Shown: piece by piece, positions 9,097-19,121 of the stretch
Position numbering within the stretch: position 1 is the first letter of the stretch
Layout: each line of letters starts with the position of its first letter
Assembly: GCF_027568515.1 (NCBI RefSeq)
Contig: NZ_JANKZF010000009.1
Location: 186,001-250,000 of the forward strand
Reading direction: 5' to 3'
DNA from: Arthrobacter sp. HY1533
GTDB lineage: Bacteria; Actinomycetota; Actinomycetes; Actinomycetales; Micrococcaceae
Length of the DNA stretch: 64,000 nucleotides
Translations under genes and position numbers: made by a program
The notes under the pieces: generated by a model
Database searches by the model: none
The model's input: the letters and a program-made list of their open reading frames with translations, nothing else
Told to the model about the DNA's origin: nothing

Positions 9097-10332
9097 TTAC
9101 TTAGCTGTGGCTAGGTCGCGCAGCCACGCGCTGTACTTGATTATAGCGGCTTCCTCGGAAAGCGCGTTCTCGGCGTAGAGTTTGCCCGCTCGGCCTAACT
9201 TTTGTGACAAAGCCGGATCGTTGGCGAGTTTCAATACTACCTCGAGTAATTCGTCTGGCCGATCTGGTGCGATTCTGACTCCAGCCTCAGAAGATTCTAT
9301 TTCACCTGCCGTAGTACTATCGTGTTCTGTCGCGGCAATAATCGGAAGTCCTGCAGAGAAATACGAAGTCAACTTGCTGGGTACCGCCATCTCACGCAGT
9401 CCACTCATTTCGTTAACGAGTAGGATGTCGGCCGCGTGCAACGCGGCCTGGAACGCCTCGTCGGACAGTGGCGAGATGAATTGAATCCGGTCGACGTCGC
9501 TCGAAAGCTCCTGAATTCTGTCCTTTTGATTCCCGCCTCCGAGAAGCACAAACCTCACGTTAGAACTAGAGTCATCGGCAGCCCTTGCTGCATTAACAAC
9601 GTTTCCGAGGGCTTGTTTGACACCCATGTTTCCCGCATGGAGGACCACGGTCTCATTTCCCCAGCCCAACTCGAGGCGCGTTGACTCGCGGTCAATTTGG
9701 TGGCGTTTCTTCAGGTGGGTCCAATTACCAATTACTCCTATATCTTCGTACTTAACTCCTAAATCGTTAACGAGATACTTTCGGAAACGTTTGTGTATGA
9801 CTGTAACTTTCGTAGCCGATCGAAAAACGAGTCCTTCAAACTTCTTCATGATCCGCGTCTGAAGAGAACTCCCGGTGCCGGTCTCTTCGAGTCCACGCGA
9901 ATAAATGTCTTGAACCCAGACTCCCGTTAGAGTTCGCCCGATTCCGATTTTTGATCGAAGGAGGACCAGCGCGGTCGCGAATAGAGACGGACTGACAATA
10001 AGTACGACGTCAGGACGATGCCAACGCGCAAAGAGTAGCCTCACGCCGAAACTGAGCTCCAAATGCATACGATTGACATTGGATAGTCGGTTCGGGATGA
10101 AGTGGCGAAGTCTCTTGACTTTGACCGAATTCACTATCTCTGTCTTCTGCCAACCAGAGTAGCCATCCTGGAGCTTCCACTCCGGGTAATGTGGATAGCC
10201 TGTTAGGACATGGACGATGTGTCCTTCGGTGACCAGCATTTCGGCCAAGCGTGTGGTGTATGGGGCTATTCCGGTGGGCTCAGGCGCGTAGTTAAGGCCA
10301 ACGATTGTGATGCGAAGATTCTGGTGAGTCAC
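9097..10332 (-). CDS. WcaI-like family 4 glycosyltransferase
   Basis: 411 residues from GTG at 10332; the family normally begins right before LRITIVGLNYAPEPTG, so longer in-frame starts look spurious. It is a GT-B enzyme with the N-terminal motif GLNYAPEPTGIAPYT and HVLTGYPHYPEW, both typical of colanic-acid fucosyltransferase WcaI. The C-terminal donor-binding half has VLHAGNMG and a SAGLPIIA block. It probably adds a sugar, plausibly fucose given adjacent gmd-fcl, to the lipid-linked repeat on the cytosolic side. Donor specificity is inference. Confidence 0.85.
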   Translation of the reverse strand: MTHQNLRITIVGLNYAPEPTGIAPYTTRLAEMLVTEGHIVHVLTGYPHYPEWKLQDGYSGWQKTEIVNSVKVKRLRHFIPNRLSNVNRMHLELSFGVRLLFARWHRPDVVLIVSPSLFATALVLLRSKIGIGRTLTGVWVQDIYSRGLEETGTGSSLQTRIMKKFEGLVFRSATKVTVIHKRFRKYLVNDLGVKYEDIGVIGNWTHLKKRHQIDRESTRLELGWGNETVVLHAGNMGVKQALGNVVNAARAADDSSSNVRFVLLGGGNQKDRIQELSSDVDRIQFISPLSDEAFQAALHAADILLVNEMSGLREMAVPSKLTSYFSAGLPIIAATEHDSTTAGEIESSEAGVRIAPDRPDELLEVVLKLANDPALSQKLGRAGKLYAENALSEEAAIIKYSAWLRDLATAK

Positions 10333-10702
10333 ACACACAAGAGTAGCGGTATCCCGAGCGCGCGAAGTTCCTTCCAAGCCGATCCTGCAAGTGGAAGACC
10401 CAACTTAAGCCGCAACGTGGTGCATGTTTGGGCGGGCGCTGACCACAGTTACCGATTGCTGTGGGCAACAGGGTATCGTGAACTTGCTGCAGTGGATCAA
10501 CCTCTGGTTTCATCACTCTGTGTTCGATCGACTCGGAATCTTGGGTGACGAGAACGACGACTCAAAGCCGACATAATCGTATGAAAAGCCGGGCAGACTC
10601 TCGCGGGTGATACCCGAGGAAGTCGCCTGTGTAACGAAGAAGGTCGAACGAGAATAGCGTGCGGGAGCATGGTCGTTCCGAGCCTCAGCCGATAGGACCA
10701 GA

Positions 10703-11905
10703 TTGAAACGTTCAATGAAATCGATCGCAATCTATGCGATCGGTGTGATAGTCATGGGCCTCCTGGCGCTTGTCAGCATTCCGGCGATGATCCAGCTCGT
10801 TGGCCCCACTCGCTGGGGGCATATAGGTGTCATGCAAACGGCAGGGCTCTGGGCTTCAGCAGTCATCTATTACGGATGGAATGTCAATGGCCCGGGTGAA
10901 GCGGGTCGTCGTTCATTGTCTGCTCATCTAACCCTTATTCTTGAGTCCCTCAAGATACGTATCCCGCTATTCGTTTTATTTATCGCCGTACTTTGCTGGG
11001 TGGCAGCACAAGTGCCAGGTTATTCGTCGGATTCACTGCTGGCATTCGCTTCTACAGCTTTCCTCGGACTCCGTGTTAGTTGGCTTTTCATTGGAACCAG
11101 CCGGCCCGGAATGTTATTTGTTTGTGAAACACTGCCTCGAATAGTTTTTATTGCGATTGGAATCATTTTGGGATTGTCATTCCAAGATATTCAGTTGTTG
11201 CTACTGGGGCCTATCGTTGGGCTTTTGAGTTCAATGATCATAACGATTCTAGTAACACTCAGATACAGTAGGAATATGAGGACAACGAGAACCTTAGGGC
11301 AGTTGTTCGTATCCAACAAGCATGCTTTCGTCAGCTCAATCGTTGGAGCCACGTACTCCACTGCGCCAGTGTTTATAGTCGCGGGGGTTTCTCCTCAATC
11401 TTTGCCTTTGTATATTTTGGTGGACCGAGTATGGAAACAGGCTAACACTGCATACTCTCCAGTTATGGATTTCTTGAGATCACAAATGGCTTCGGTCTCT
11501 AATCAAACCAAATCACGAGGCAAAAAGGTTGCAAAGATTTCAATCGGTTGTCTAACTTTGGCTGCGATTGGTTTCTTAGTTTTTTCGCAAGAAATCATGT
11601 CCAGATTGAGTCACGGCCAGATCCACGTGCCAATGCTGACCGCCGCCGCCCTTGCAATCGTGTTTATCGCGAGCAACATGACCGTAACAATGATTGATAT
11701 TATTCTAGCTTCGCTAGGTCAGTTAGGAAGAACTACCAAAGCTACACTGATTGCTTTCCTATTCGGACTACCACTTTGTTATGTATTGGCTGGCCAATTT
11801 GGTGCAAACGGAGCCATTTATGCACTTACCATTGGTTATGTGATTCGAATTTCGAGAGGCTACTGGGTCCTTATGCGCTACGGAGATGAGGTGCTAGGGA
11901 AATGA
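10703..11905 (+). CDS. Wzx-like polysaccharide flippase
   Basis: About 400 residues from TTG at 10703 with AGGA upstream; ATG at 10715 is an alternative. The protein is almost entirely hydrophobic, with around 10-12 predicted helices (KSIAIYAIGVIVMGLLALVSIPAMI at the start, but no soluble domain). It resembles MATE/MOP-superfamily oligosaccharide translocases that flip undecaprenyl-linked repeats. It is slightly shorter than the usual 420-480 residues. It is transcribed divergently from the WcaI-like gene, and its DNA is clearly AT-richer than the flanks, suggesting transfer. Assignment rests on membrane topology and cluster context rather than a catalytic motif. Confidence 0.75.
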   Translation: MKRSMKSIAIYAIGVIVMGLLALVSIPAMIQLVGPTRWGHIGVMQTAGLWASAVIYYGWNVNGPGEAGRRSLSAHLTLILESLKIRIPLFVLFIAVLCWVAAQVPGYSSDSLLAFASTAFLGLRVSWLFIGTSRPGMLFVCETLPRIVFIAIGIILGLSFQDIQLLLLGPIVGLLSSMIITILVTLRYSRNMRTTRTLGQLFVSNKHAFVSSIVGATYSTAPVFIVAGVSPQSLPLYILVDRVWKQANTAYSPVMDFLRSQMASVSNQTKSRGKKVAKISIGCLTLAAIGFLVFSQEIMSRLSHGQIHVPMLTAAALAIVFIASNMTVTMIDIILASLGQLGRTTKATLIAFLFGLPLCYVLAGQFGANGAIYALTIGYVIRISRGYWVLMRYGDEVLGK

Positions 11906-13790
11906 AGCTCTCTGGAAATGGGATTTTCATTTTTATCGGCGAGTATTCGTTTTGACTAGAATCAGGTGTTGGCAAAAGGAAGGACTCGGCTTTAGAAGCT
12001 CCGATACCACTGCCACTTCCACGGAGCTTTCGTCAGCAACTCCACCTTTCACCCTCATGAGCTGAACACTTTGTGCCATCGCGAAGGCCGTGACAAGGAT
12101 GTCATTGGTAGGGCTCGTTTTCTACTCTTGGCTGTCTTGTCTTTATTAGGAACCAACAGGATGCGTGATTCGCGAAAATGCCGTCTACGGCCGTCTGCGG
12201 AATATCTAGATTCGACAATTAGGCCTTGTGTTGCGTGTCTGGAAAATCAACCGATACGGGATAATTTCGCCACCGACAATAATAATTCGCCCTATCCGCG
12301 ACAAGGTCAAGTTCGCCCTGCCTGCTGGGCATTGCCCCACGGCCCCAAGACAAGTTATCGGCAACGGGCGGTTTGTCCGGGCTTTGACTGAGGGCCTGAT
12401 CGAATTCAGTGAGCAGTTTAGACATGCCATTGTGCCGCACGTGGGATATTGATCATATTGGGCCTCAGGGCTATTTCGTGTGACCACCGGACCCGGCACC
12501 AGTGGCCAGATCTGGCCGGAAAACCGGTCCGGTCCGGATTCGCTACTCCTATGTCACAGTCTGTTTCTTCGATCGCGGCACACCTGGCTCCTGTGGCCTT
12601 TGCTGGACGACATTGGCTGCCGTCACGGTCGGTGTGGGCCGAAGCGGTCTACGTGCCTTTGACTGTGGCAGTCCCTGGCAGGAGAGATCTGACCCACCAG
12701 TGATCATTTGTACGACGCCTTGCCTGAGCCACGAATACACAGATCTCACCGGTACTGGGCCGCGCTTTAGAAGTATCCGAAATTCTGGCGAAGTTTGGAC
12801 ACGGTCCCTGTAGATGAGTCGGCCGAGATGCTCATTGACATTCTCTCCTGCGGTATGGGTGGCCCTCGCAAACGTTTCAACGGGGGTTGTCGTTCAGATC
12901 GGCTCGCCCGGCGACGACTCGACCCAGAACAGCGAATGAGGGGGTTTGCCGGGTCCCCCATAGTAGATCAGTCTTGAACCCTAGTCGACAAAAGCCATTG
13001 CCAAGCTCCGCCCGCTCACGGCCAGCAAGGTAGGACATGGACGGGGGCTATGGAAGTGGGTGTGCCGTTGCTATTGGCCCCATCAGCCTGGGGCTGTCTC
13101 CAGTCACGCTCCAGTCCAAGCCATCAACTTGGCTGGGGGAAATCGTCGGAATCCGTCTGCACAGAGTCAGACTGTATGCGGACAGCCGCCATGGACTCGC
13201 TGGCGACTCGATCTCCAAGACGAGTCGAACGGCAGTCGCGTACCAGGCGAGTCTTCTACCAAACTAAACGCTAAAAAGACGGTGACAGCTGGATCCCCTC
13301 GCTGCCGATGCCCAAGTTACGTTGGAGACAAACCGGCGCATTGTCCAGTCGAGAATCAACACTTATGCGAGTCGTATGTCCATCAAGATAGGCTGCCGAC
13401 CTAGGTCGTCGTTGAATCAGCCGATACCTGCGTCTCCGTCAGTTGGCCTGTACTCATTGAACGCCGGCCACCATTCAAATAGTGGGCGGCAATCATGCTC
13501 GAAAGATTGAACAGGCTCGGATCATCCAATGGCTCCACCGGCGCCATCAACGAATACCAGCAAATCTCCGTGGCCCAGCCCGAGCCTCAGAAGCCACACC
13601 GACAGTTTCGGCCGCTGGCTCATTGACTTCGGCGGCTTCTGGCCGAAACTTCACTTCCGATCCTGCAGCCCAAAGATAATTTAACACGCGAATAGCATAT
13701 AATTAATGTATATACCCTGATTGAGCGTTCGTCGCCTATCAAACCTGAACACTGTACGGGAAAATAGGCGGCATCTTTGGAAGAAGGACA
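11906..13790. other. Decayed 1.9-kb stretch without a recognisable gene
   Basis: All six frames are broken into pieces of about 115 residues or fewer, none with a family motif I recognise. The DNA between about 12.2 and 13.6 kb is GC-richer than the flippase and acetyltransferase genes on either side. It is probably the remains of inserted or deleted genes. Near the right end (13680-13720) an AT-rich patch including TATAAT could be part of a promoter for the acetyltransferase gene at 13791. Confidence 0.5.
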
Positions 13791-14372
13791 ATGGTAGCTA
13801 GCAAGTTCATTCCAGTCATCCCCCTGCGAGATGCGCCAGGTGCGCGCGACACATGGGAAAGACCGAAGATAGTGGTGTACGCATGGGGTGCTATCCAATT
13901 GTTATTGGTTTCGAGCCATTGGCAGATTAGCTCAAGACTTCGGGCAACTGCACTTCGGCTATTTGGGGCGTCGATTGGCCACGGTGTAATCCTCCGCCCC
14001 GGCCTAAAAGTCGCTTTTCCTTGGAAACTGACTATCGGAAATGATTCCTGGATTGGAGACAGCGTTTGGTTTCACAATCAGGACGCCTTAACTATTGGCT
14101 CGGATGTAGTAATTTCACAAGGAACATTTATTACGACGGGTAGTCATGCTCTGGCCAAAGACATGGCTCTGATTACTAGGCCAGTTGTTATTGAGGACGG
14201 CGCGTGGATCACAGCCAAGTGTGTGGTGCTGGGAGGTTCACGTATCGGTAAGTCAGCACTTGTGGCGCCAGCTTCTGTTGTTTCTGGCGTCGTTGCGGAT
14301 GGCATAGTTGTTCGTGGAAACCCTGCTCAATTCGTTCGCAATAGGTTTCCCGAGTCTGAAGAAATAGGCTGA
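13791..14372 (+). CDS. WcaF-like left-handed beta-helix acetyltransferase
   Basis: 193 residues from an ATG preceded by GAAGGAC. The C-terminal two thirds show the hexapeptide-repeat pattern (IGNDSWIGDSVWFHN, IGSDVVISQGTFITTGSH, IEDGAWITAKCVVLGGSRIG), which builds a trimeric left-handed beta-helix. The N-terminal LRATALRLFGASIGHGVILRPGLKV block matches the colanic-acid acetyltransferase WcaF subfamily. It should transfer acetyl from acetyl-CoA to a sugar hydroxyl of the repeat unit. The stop is 1 nt before the next glycosyltransferase. Codon use is AT-rich like its neighbours. Confidence 0.87.
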   Translation: MVASKFIPVIPLRDAPGARDTWERPKIVVYAWGAIQLLLVSSHWQISSRLRATALRLFGASIGHGVILRPGLKVAFPWKLTIGNDSWIGDSVWFHNQDALTIGSDVVISQGTFITTGSHALAKDMALITRPVVIEDGAWITAKCVVLGGSRIGKSALVAPASVVSGVVADGIVVRGNPAQFVRNRFPESEEIG

Positions 14373-14373
14373 G

Positions 14374-15492
14374 ATGAAGATAGTACATGTTGTTACTTTG
14401 ATTTCCCCCGAGGGAGCCTACGGTGGTCCGGTTCGAGTTGCCCTAAATCAACTGGGCGAGTTGCAGAAGCAGGGTCACGAGGTGCTCTTGGTCGCATCCT
14501 ATAGAGGATATTTACCATCTCAAGTGCCGAAATTTATCGATGGTGTTCCTGTATCGCTTTTCCCGGCTGTCACGTTTAGCCGAAAGCTGGGTTTTGCCGG
14601 GACCATTTCTCCACGCATGATTTTGGCTCTTCCAAAAATCTTTCGAAATTTCGACGTAATTCACATGCACTTTGCGAGAGATCTAGTGGTCTTGCCGGCA
14701 GGTATATTTGCGACCTTGAATCGAAAAAAGTCGGTTTTCATTCAAACGCATGGAATGATCGATGAATCAAATTCACAACTCGCACATATTATTGACTGGT
14801 TGATGACAAAACGAGTCATGAAACGTTCACGTCGCGTTTTCTATCTGACTGACGTAGAATGTGCCAGTCTTCTACATCTATTTCCTTTTATAGGTTGCAA
14901 AATTCACTATCTTCCCAACGCGGTTCCAACTGCTGCAATAGTTTCTCCGGAAGAATCAGACGTCGTGGAGTTCATCTTTCTAGCGAGACTTCAATCGCGA
15001 AAAAATCCGGATGTATTTGTCCATGCGGCGAAATTGAGAATTGAGAATGGATCGAAGGCGCGTTACACCGTTGTGGGCCCCGATGAAGGCATGGGTAAAA
15101 TGGTTGATGACCTCATACGAGAAGCCGCCACTTCCATGATAAGTCGCGAAGCGGCCGTGGCTATGACAGCCGCCAGCCTAAGAATTGGACGCGCGGACGT
15201 TTACGTTCTACCGTCAGTCAACGAACCATTTCCGATGTCTGTTTTGGAGGCCCTAGCGGTCGGTGTGCCTGTATTAATAACGGAAAGCAATGGATTAGCG
15301 GATTTTGTTAGGCAGGCCAATTCTGGAATAATCGTCGAACCGACCGCCGATAGTGTAGCCAAGGCCATGAAGATCATGGAGGATGATGCTGCCCTCCGGA
15401 GCTTGTACGGGTCAAATGCTACAAAATTGGCCCAAGATGAGTTTTCGATGTCTAAGGTTGGCAGCCAACTAATTGCAAATTACGGTCAATAG
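14374..15492 (+). CDS. Family 4 glycosyltransferase
   Basis: 372 residues, ATG 1 nt after the acetyltransferase stop, so co-translated. It is a GT-B enzyme: N-terminal KIVHVVTLISPEGAYGGPVRVALNQL (short Gly-rich loop) and IHMHFARD. The donor half has FIFLARLQSRKNPDVFV and the EX7E-type segment NEPFPMSVLEALAVGVPVL. It retains the usual length. It probably extends the lipid-linked repeat on the cytosolic face; donor and acceptor are unknown. The downstream gene is a decayed IS3 element. Confidence 0.88.
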   Translation: MKIVHVVTLISPEGAYGGPVRVALNQLGELQKQGHEVLLVASYRGYLPSQVPKFIDGVPVSLFPAVTFSRKLGFAGTISPRMILALPKIFRNFDVIHMHFARDLVVLPAGIFATLNRKKSVFIQTHGMIDESNSQLAHIIDWLMTKRVMKRSRRVFYLTDVECASLLHLFPFIGCKIHYLPNAVPTAAIVSPEESDVVEFIFLARLQSRKNPDVFVHAAKLRIENGSKARYTVVGPDEGMGKMVDDLIREAATSMISREAAVAMTAASLRIGRADVYVLPSVNEPFPMSVLEALAVGVPVLITESNGLADFVRQANSGIIVEPTADSVAKAMKIMEDDAALRSLYGSNATKLAQDEFSMSKVGSQLIANYGQ

Positions 15493-15799
15493 CATTTCGA
15501 GGGAGTGTGATCGTCGTTGTGAGGTGCCTTCAACTCTAAACTTTTGTCGATCTAAGTTTTGTCCGACGCTAGGGTGTCTTTTGAGGTAGGCGACCAGCCG
15601 GAAATTTCGGTGCCACCCATTGGCATGCTCGGAGCAGATACGGACGCTGGAATTCTTCCCGTCACCCGTGATTTCAAGTTCCACCGATGACGAGTACTAA
15701 TGTTGATCTCACACTTCCCTGTCCCCTGGCGGATGGGACAGCCCCGGGTTTCACTGACTCTCGGGGTTTAGTGTTGCAAGGCGGCTTTGAATCCGGTAT
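15493..15799. other. Intergenic stretch before the IS3 remnant
   Basis: About 300 bp between the glycosyltransferase stop and the 3' end of the IS3 remnant. I see no gene, no strong hairpin and no clear IS terminus. It may contain the distal end of the IS. Confidence 0.4.
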
Positions 15800-16912
15800 T
15801 CATTGCCCCAACTCGATTGGGGTTAGCCGGCTAAGTCGGCGTTTGCGGTGGTAGGTTTTCTCGATCCAGGTCACGATCGCCAGCCGCAGCTCCTGCCGTG
15901 TGGCCCAGCGTTGCCGGTCCAGAACGTTCTTTTGCAACAGCGCGAAGAACGACTCCATGGCGGCGTAGTCAGCGCACCTCCCCACCCGCCCATCGACCCG
16001 GTCAACCCGCTGCGCCTCAGGTTTCGTACGTAGGCGTTGGTGGGAAATGGAGATCCGCGGTCCGAATGCAGCACGGTTCCCAGTGCGAACCTGAGGGACA
16101 CCGCGTTGCGTGGCGCTGCCACGGCAAGGGTTGCCTTCATGCCTGAGTCAATTGAGTAGCCGACGATCCGGTTCGAACGCACGTCCGTGATTGCACACAG
16201 GTATAGTTTGCCCACGTCGGTGCGGTGCTCGGTGATGTCCGTCACCCACAGCCGGTTGGGTTCCGTTGCGGTGAAGTCCCGCTTGACCAGGTCGTCTTGG
16301 ACGGGCCAGCCTGCTTTGCGCGTCAGGCCGCGTTTCCTGGCGAACGCGGACCAGATTCTCTGGCTGCTTCACGGGCGCTGGACCTGGTTCTCACCCGTGG
16401 CCAGGCCTTGGTCCTTCAACTCGTCGGCAATGAACCTGTACCCGAACGCGGGGTTGTCCCGGTGCACGTCCAGAGCGCCGTTGATCAGGTGTGCATCAGC
16501 CCAATCCCGGTCCATCACCGGATCCGCCTTCCAGGTGTAGGTCGCCTGTTTGAAGAAGCCGAGCACCGAAGCAGGCCACCGCGGCGGGAACTCCGTCCGC
16601 GGCTAGGTCAAGGACCAGAGGGAACGTCATTTTGGGGGCAGCTCGCGGGTGAAGAACGCCGCAGCCCAGCGCAGGATCTCATTCTCATGGTGCAGCGATC
16701 GGATGCGTTTCTTCGCATCCCGCAGCTGGGCCGCCTCAACAGCGCTTACTCCCGAGCGGGTGCCGTCCTCGATATCGGCTTTCTTGAGCCGGTTGTGGAA
16801 GGTCGCTTCGCAAGATTACGAAGTCCCTGGCGATCTGCGCGATCGGAGTTTCGTGCTTGCGGGCCACGGCAATAACATCGCGGGGGAACTCGGCGGGGAA
16901 AGGCTAAGGCAT
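15800..16912 (-). mobile_element. IS3-family element, inactivated orfAB transposase
   Basis: Read on the minus strand, orfA begins MP(stop)PFPAEFPRDVIAVARKHE: the third codon is TAG (16904-16906), where lysine is usual in related OrfA proteins. A frame change follows before the helix-turn-helix, and the end of orfA appears as AKKRIRSLHHENEILRWAAAFF, a leucine-zipper region. orfB is split by several frameshifts. Visible pieces are DNPAFGYRFIADELKDQG, TDITEHRTDVGKLYLCAITDV (first catalytic Asp), HSDRGSPF (second Asp), and, in another frame, YAAMESFFALLQKNVLDR with the catalytic Glu. Identified as IS3 family by motif order; it is not functional. Confidence 0.82.
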
Positions 16913-16974
16913 ATCAATATCCTTGCTGCCAGGAACATATCCCCACAAGTCAGGAGTCAAACAAACCCGGGGCA

Positions 16975-17190
16975 GTCCCCATCCTGCACAACGACACCAT
17001 CATGATGTTCTTCTACGACCAAGGGATCGAGATCATCAGCCATCCGATCCCCCCAAGGGAACCATCTACATTGGCAACGGCACTCGTCCCAGACTTCCTA
17101 GCCCGCTACCAGCACAACTACTCAAAATCAGAAGTGTCCACGAAGTCCTGACACATCAACCATCCACGATGTCCTGAGACACAAAACTCA
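16975..17190 (+). mobile_element. IS481-like transposase C-terminal remnant
   Basis: Two overlapping plus-strand frames look like the last part of an actinobacterial IS481 transposase: one with FFYDQGIEIISHPIPP, the next with TIYIGNGTRP, where intact copies usually read TYVGNGRPRG. Two similar sequences, GTCCACGAAGTCCTGACAC and ATCCACGATGTCCTGAGACA, close the fragment and resemble an IS end. Only the C-terminus remains and it is frameshifted. Confidence 0.45.
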
Positions 17191-17296
17191 TCCGCTATTT
17201 GGATTTCATCAGGCCTCGGAATATCGAACTTAGCTGTGAACATACGTTTGACGGAAGCTCACATTTCGGAGGATCGCTCCAATGTAGGGCTCTAAC

Positions 17297-18757
17297 CTAG
17301 AGTCGCCCTCTCTTTGTCGGTGCAGCGGGGTTGGTATGCGGTCTGTCTGTTAGACCGGTACTGCGAGGAGTCACGAAGGCTACACATAACAGGATGACAA
17401 GGAGATAGGCCATGGACGTCAGCAATGAACCTCGTAGGACGATTAGCAAGTAGAAAGGCAGTATGCATCCAAGCAGAGGCGGAATTCTCGAAGATTCCAG
17501 GAATTGCTCGGCCCGAACATCAAATGTCCGCAGCAAATAGCCGAGTGCAAACATCCCCACTACTAGGAAAATCCAACCGCCATTGATGTAGAACTCGGCC
17601 CATATAGGCGCCGAAAGATTTTCGAATGAATACCCTTTGAAACGTGCTAGCAAGATGCCCGTGTCAACCGGCTTACTTTCCCATAAACTTCGAGGGACCC
17701 AAAAGAGCAAAACGCCGAGCAACTGATTCCCCCATGTAATTCCTTCAACATGTACATACTCGACGGTATTCACCAACTGGGCAAATGCGTCGAAGTCACC
17801 GGTGGTCATTGCCGAGATCGGACTGTCACTCTCAATGTTGGCATGTGTGGAGTGACGGAAGGCGTCCATAATCGGGAACAATGTTACTAGTCCGACCATT
17901 GCTGACAAGGAAACAACCTTGAACCTATCGACAGTGGCGTATGCACCCATTGAGGCAAAAATGGCCAATGCAACTGTGCCGAAAATATAGCGTGGACTAC
18001 TAATTGGATTTACAACCAGCAACAAGGCACCCATAAGCGTCAGTGGCAGTATTAGTGGTTTGGATTTCTCGGCGAACCTCCGTTGCTGTCTCAACTGCAT
18101 CTGGGCAGCAAATGCTACCAGCAGGCTCATGGACGCCGCGCCGGTAATTATTACATTGGTCGTTGGGTCTGGCCATACATAGGATCGAGCTAAGGCGAGT
18201 TCCGACAGGCTTAGCAGGAAGTTTGAGGGACCAATCTTCAAGACGTAATAGGCAGCAAAGCCCAGCGCTCCAGCAGCAAGGGCGTTGGCGCGTAAATCCG
18301 AGACGACAGACGGTTTCGCTGATGCGACTTTCCCACGCCGATTCGCTAGCCAGCTCCCAAGTATGAATACGGTATTGCCAATCAACACAATTGTGGTGGC
18401 AATTCCGAACAAGCTCTCATCGATGCCAAGCGTGGTACCTGGAACGATTTGAAGTCGCTGTTGGACATAGGGAGCCATACCCATGAATATGTATGTGAAA
18501 AGCCAGTACACCATTTCGTACAAATGCCTAGTGCGGGAACCCATCAGCCAAGCAAACCTGATACCCGCAAGTCCCATGACAAGAACGTGTGGAAGAGCAC
18601 TTCGAACCGAAAAGCTCGAGTTTGTTGTTTGATGTAACCAGATGGGGACCAGGACGCAAAGCCCGAGCGCCACAAAAGTTGCCAGTAGCGGGCGAGGCAT
18701 CACCGAAGTCGGCTTGGACACCCACCTGTCGGACCCAATTTTCCGTGATGACGGCAA
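17297..18757 (-). CDS. Wzy-like polysaccharide polymerase (O-antigen polymerase family)
   Basis: 486 residues from TTG at 18757 with TTGGGGAT 5-6 nt upstream. It is a polytopic membrane protein with 10-12 hydrophobic segments. A long loop in the second half contains FAQLVNTVEYV and PRSLWESKPVDTG, the pattern of oligosaccharide repeat-unit polymerases (compare WPRFLWPSKP-like loops). It would join flipped repeat units on the outer membrane face. No catalytic motif is diagnostic for Wzy, so the call relies on topology, the loop and the locus. It lies opposite in strand to the flippase. Confidence 0.72.
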   Translation of the reverse strand: MPSSRKIGSDRWVSKPTSVMPRPLLATFVALGLCVLVPIWLHQTTNSSFSVRSALPHVLVMGLAGIRFAWLMGSRTRHLYEMVYWLFTYIFMGMAPYVQQRLQIVPGTTLGIDESLFGIATTIVLIGNTVFILGSWLANRRGKVASAKPSVVSDLRANALAAGALGFAAYYVLKIGPSNFLLSLSELALARSYVWPDPTTNVIITGAASMSLLVAFAAQMQLRQQRRFAEKSKPLILPLTLMGALLLVVNPISSPRYIFGTVALAIFASMGAYATVDRFKVVSLSAMVGLVTLFPIMDAFRHSTHANIESDSPISAMTTGDFDAFAQLVNTVEYVHVEGITWGNQLLGVLLFWVPRSLWESKPVDTGILLARFKGYSFENLSAPIWAEFYINGGWIFLVVGMFALGYLLRTFDVRAEQFLESSRIPPLLGCILPFYLLIVLRGSLLTSMAYLLVILLCVAFVTPRSTGLTDRPHTNPAAPTKRGRL

Positions 18758-19121
18758 TATTTATCCCCAAGTAGTAAAAGTCATTGGACAGGTCTATTCT
18801 ATCGGTTTATGGCCGAAATCGTGTTTCCTCTATGTGTTCAATGAGCACACCGGCCGTGGCTCATCATGGAACATAGAAAGTCGATAGTTGTAGATTCTAG
18901 TAGAATGCTGCCAGAGGCAAGGAATTTATTGTCTGCAGCTTGCGTTCGCGGTGTCATACGCCAGCATGCCCGAACTGGGGCCGTACTTCATTCTAGCGAA
19001 AACAAAGAATGAAAACCGTCGCCTTGGAGTCAGGGAATGATTGCACAATTACCTTGTTGTTAATAGCGTTCTTTTAATCGCACCACCGCTGATGGCGTAC
19101 CCACAGTTAATGTACGTAGAA
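18758..19121. other. Intergenic stretch between polymerase and pyruvyltransferase genes
   Basis: About 360 AT-rich bases. No open frame of note and no strong hairpin were seen. It should contain the promoter for the polymerase gene (minus strand), but I cannot single out convincing hexamers. Confidence 0.4.
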
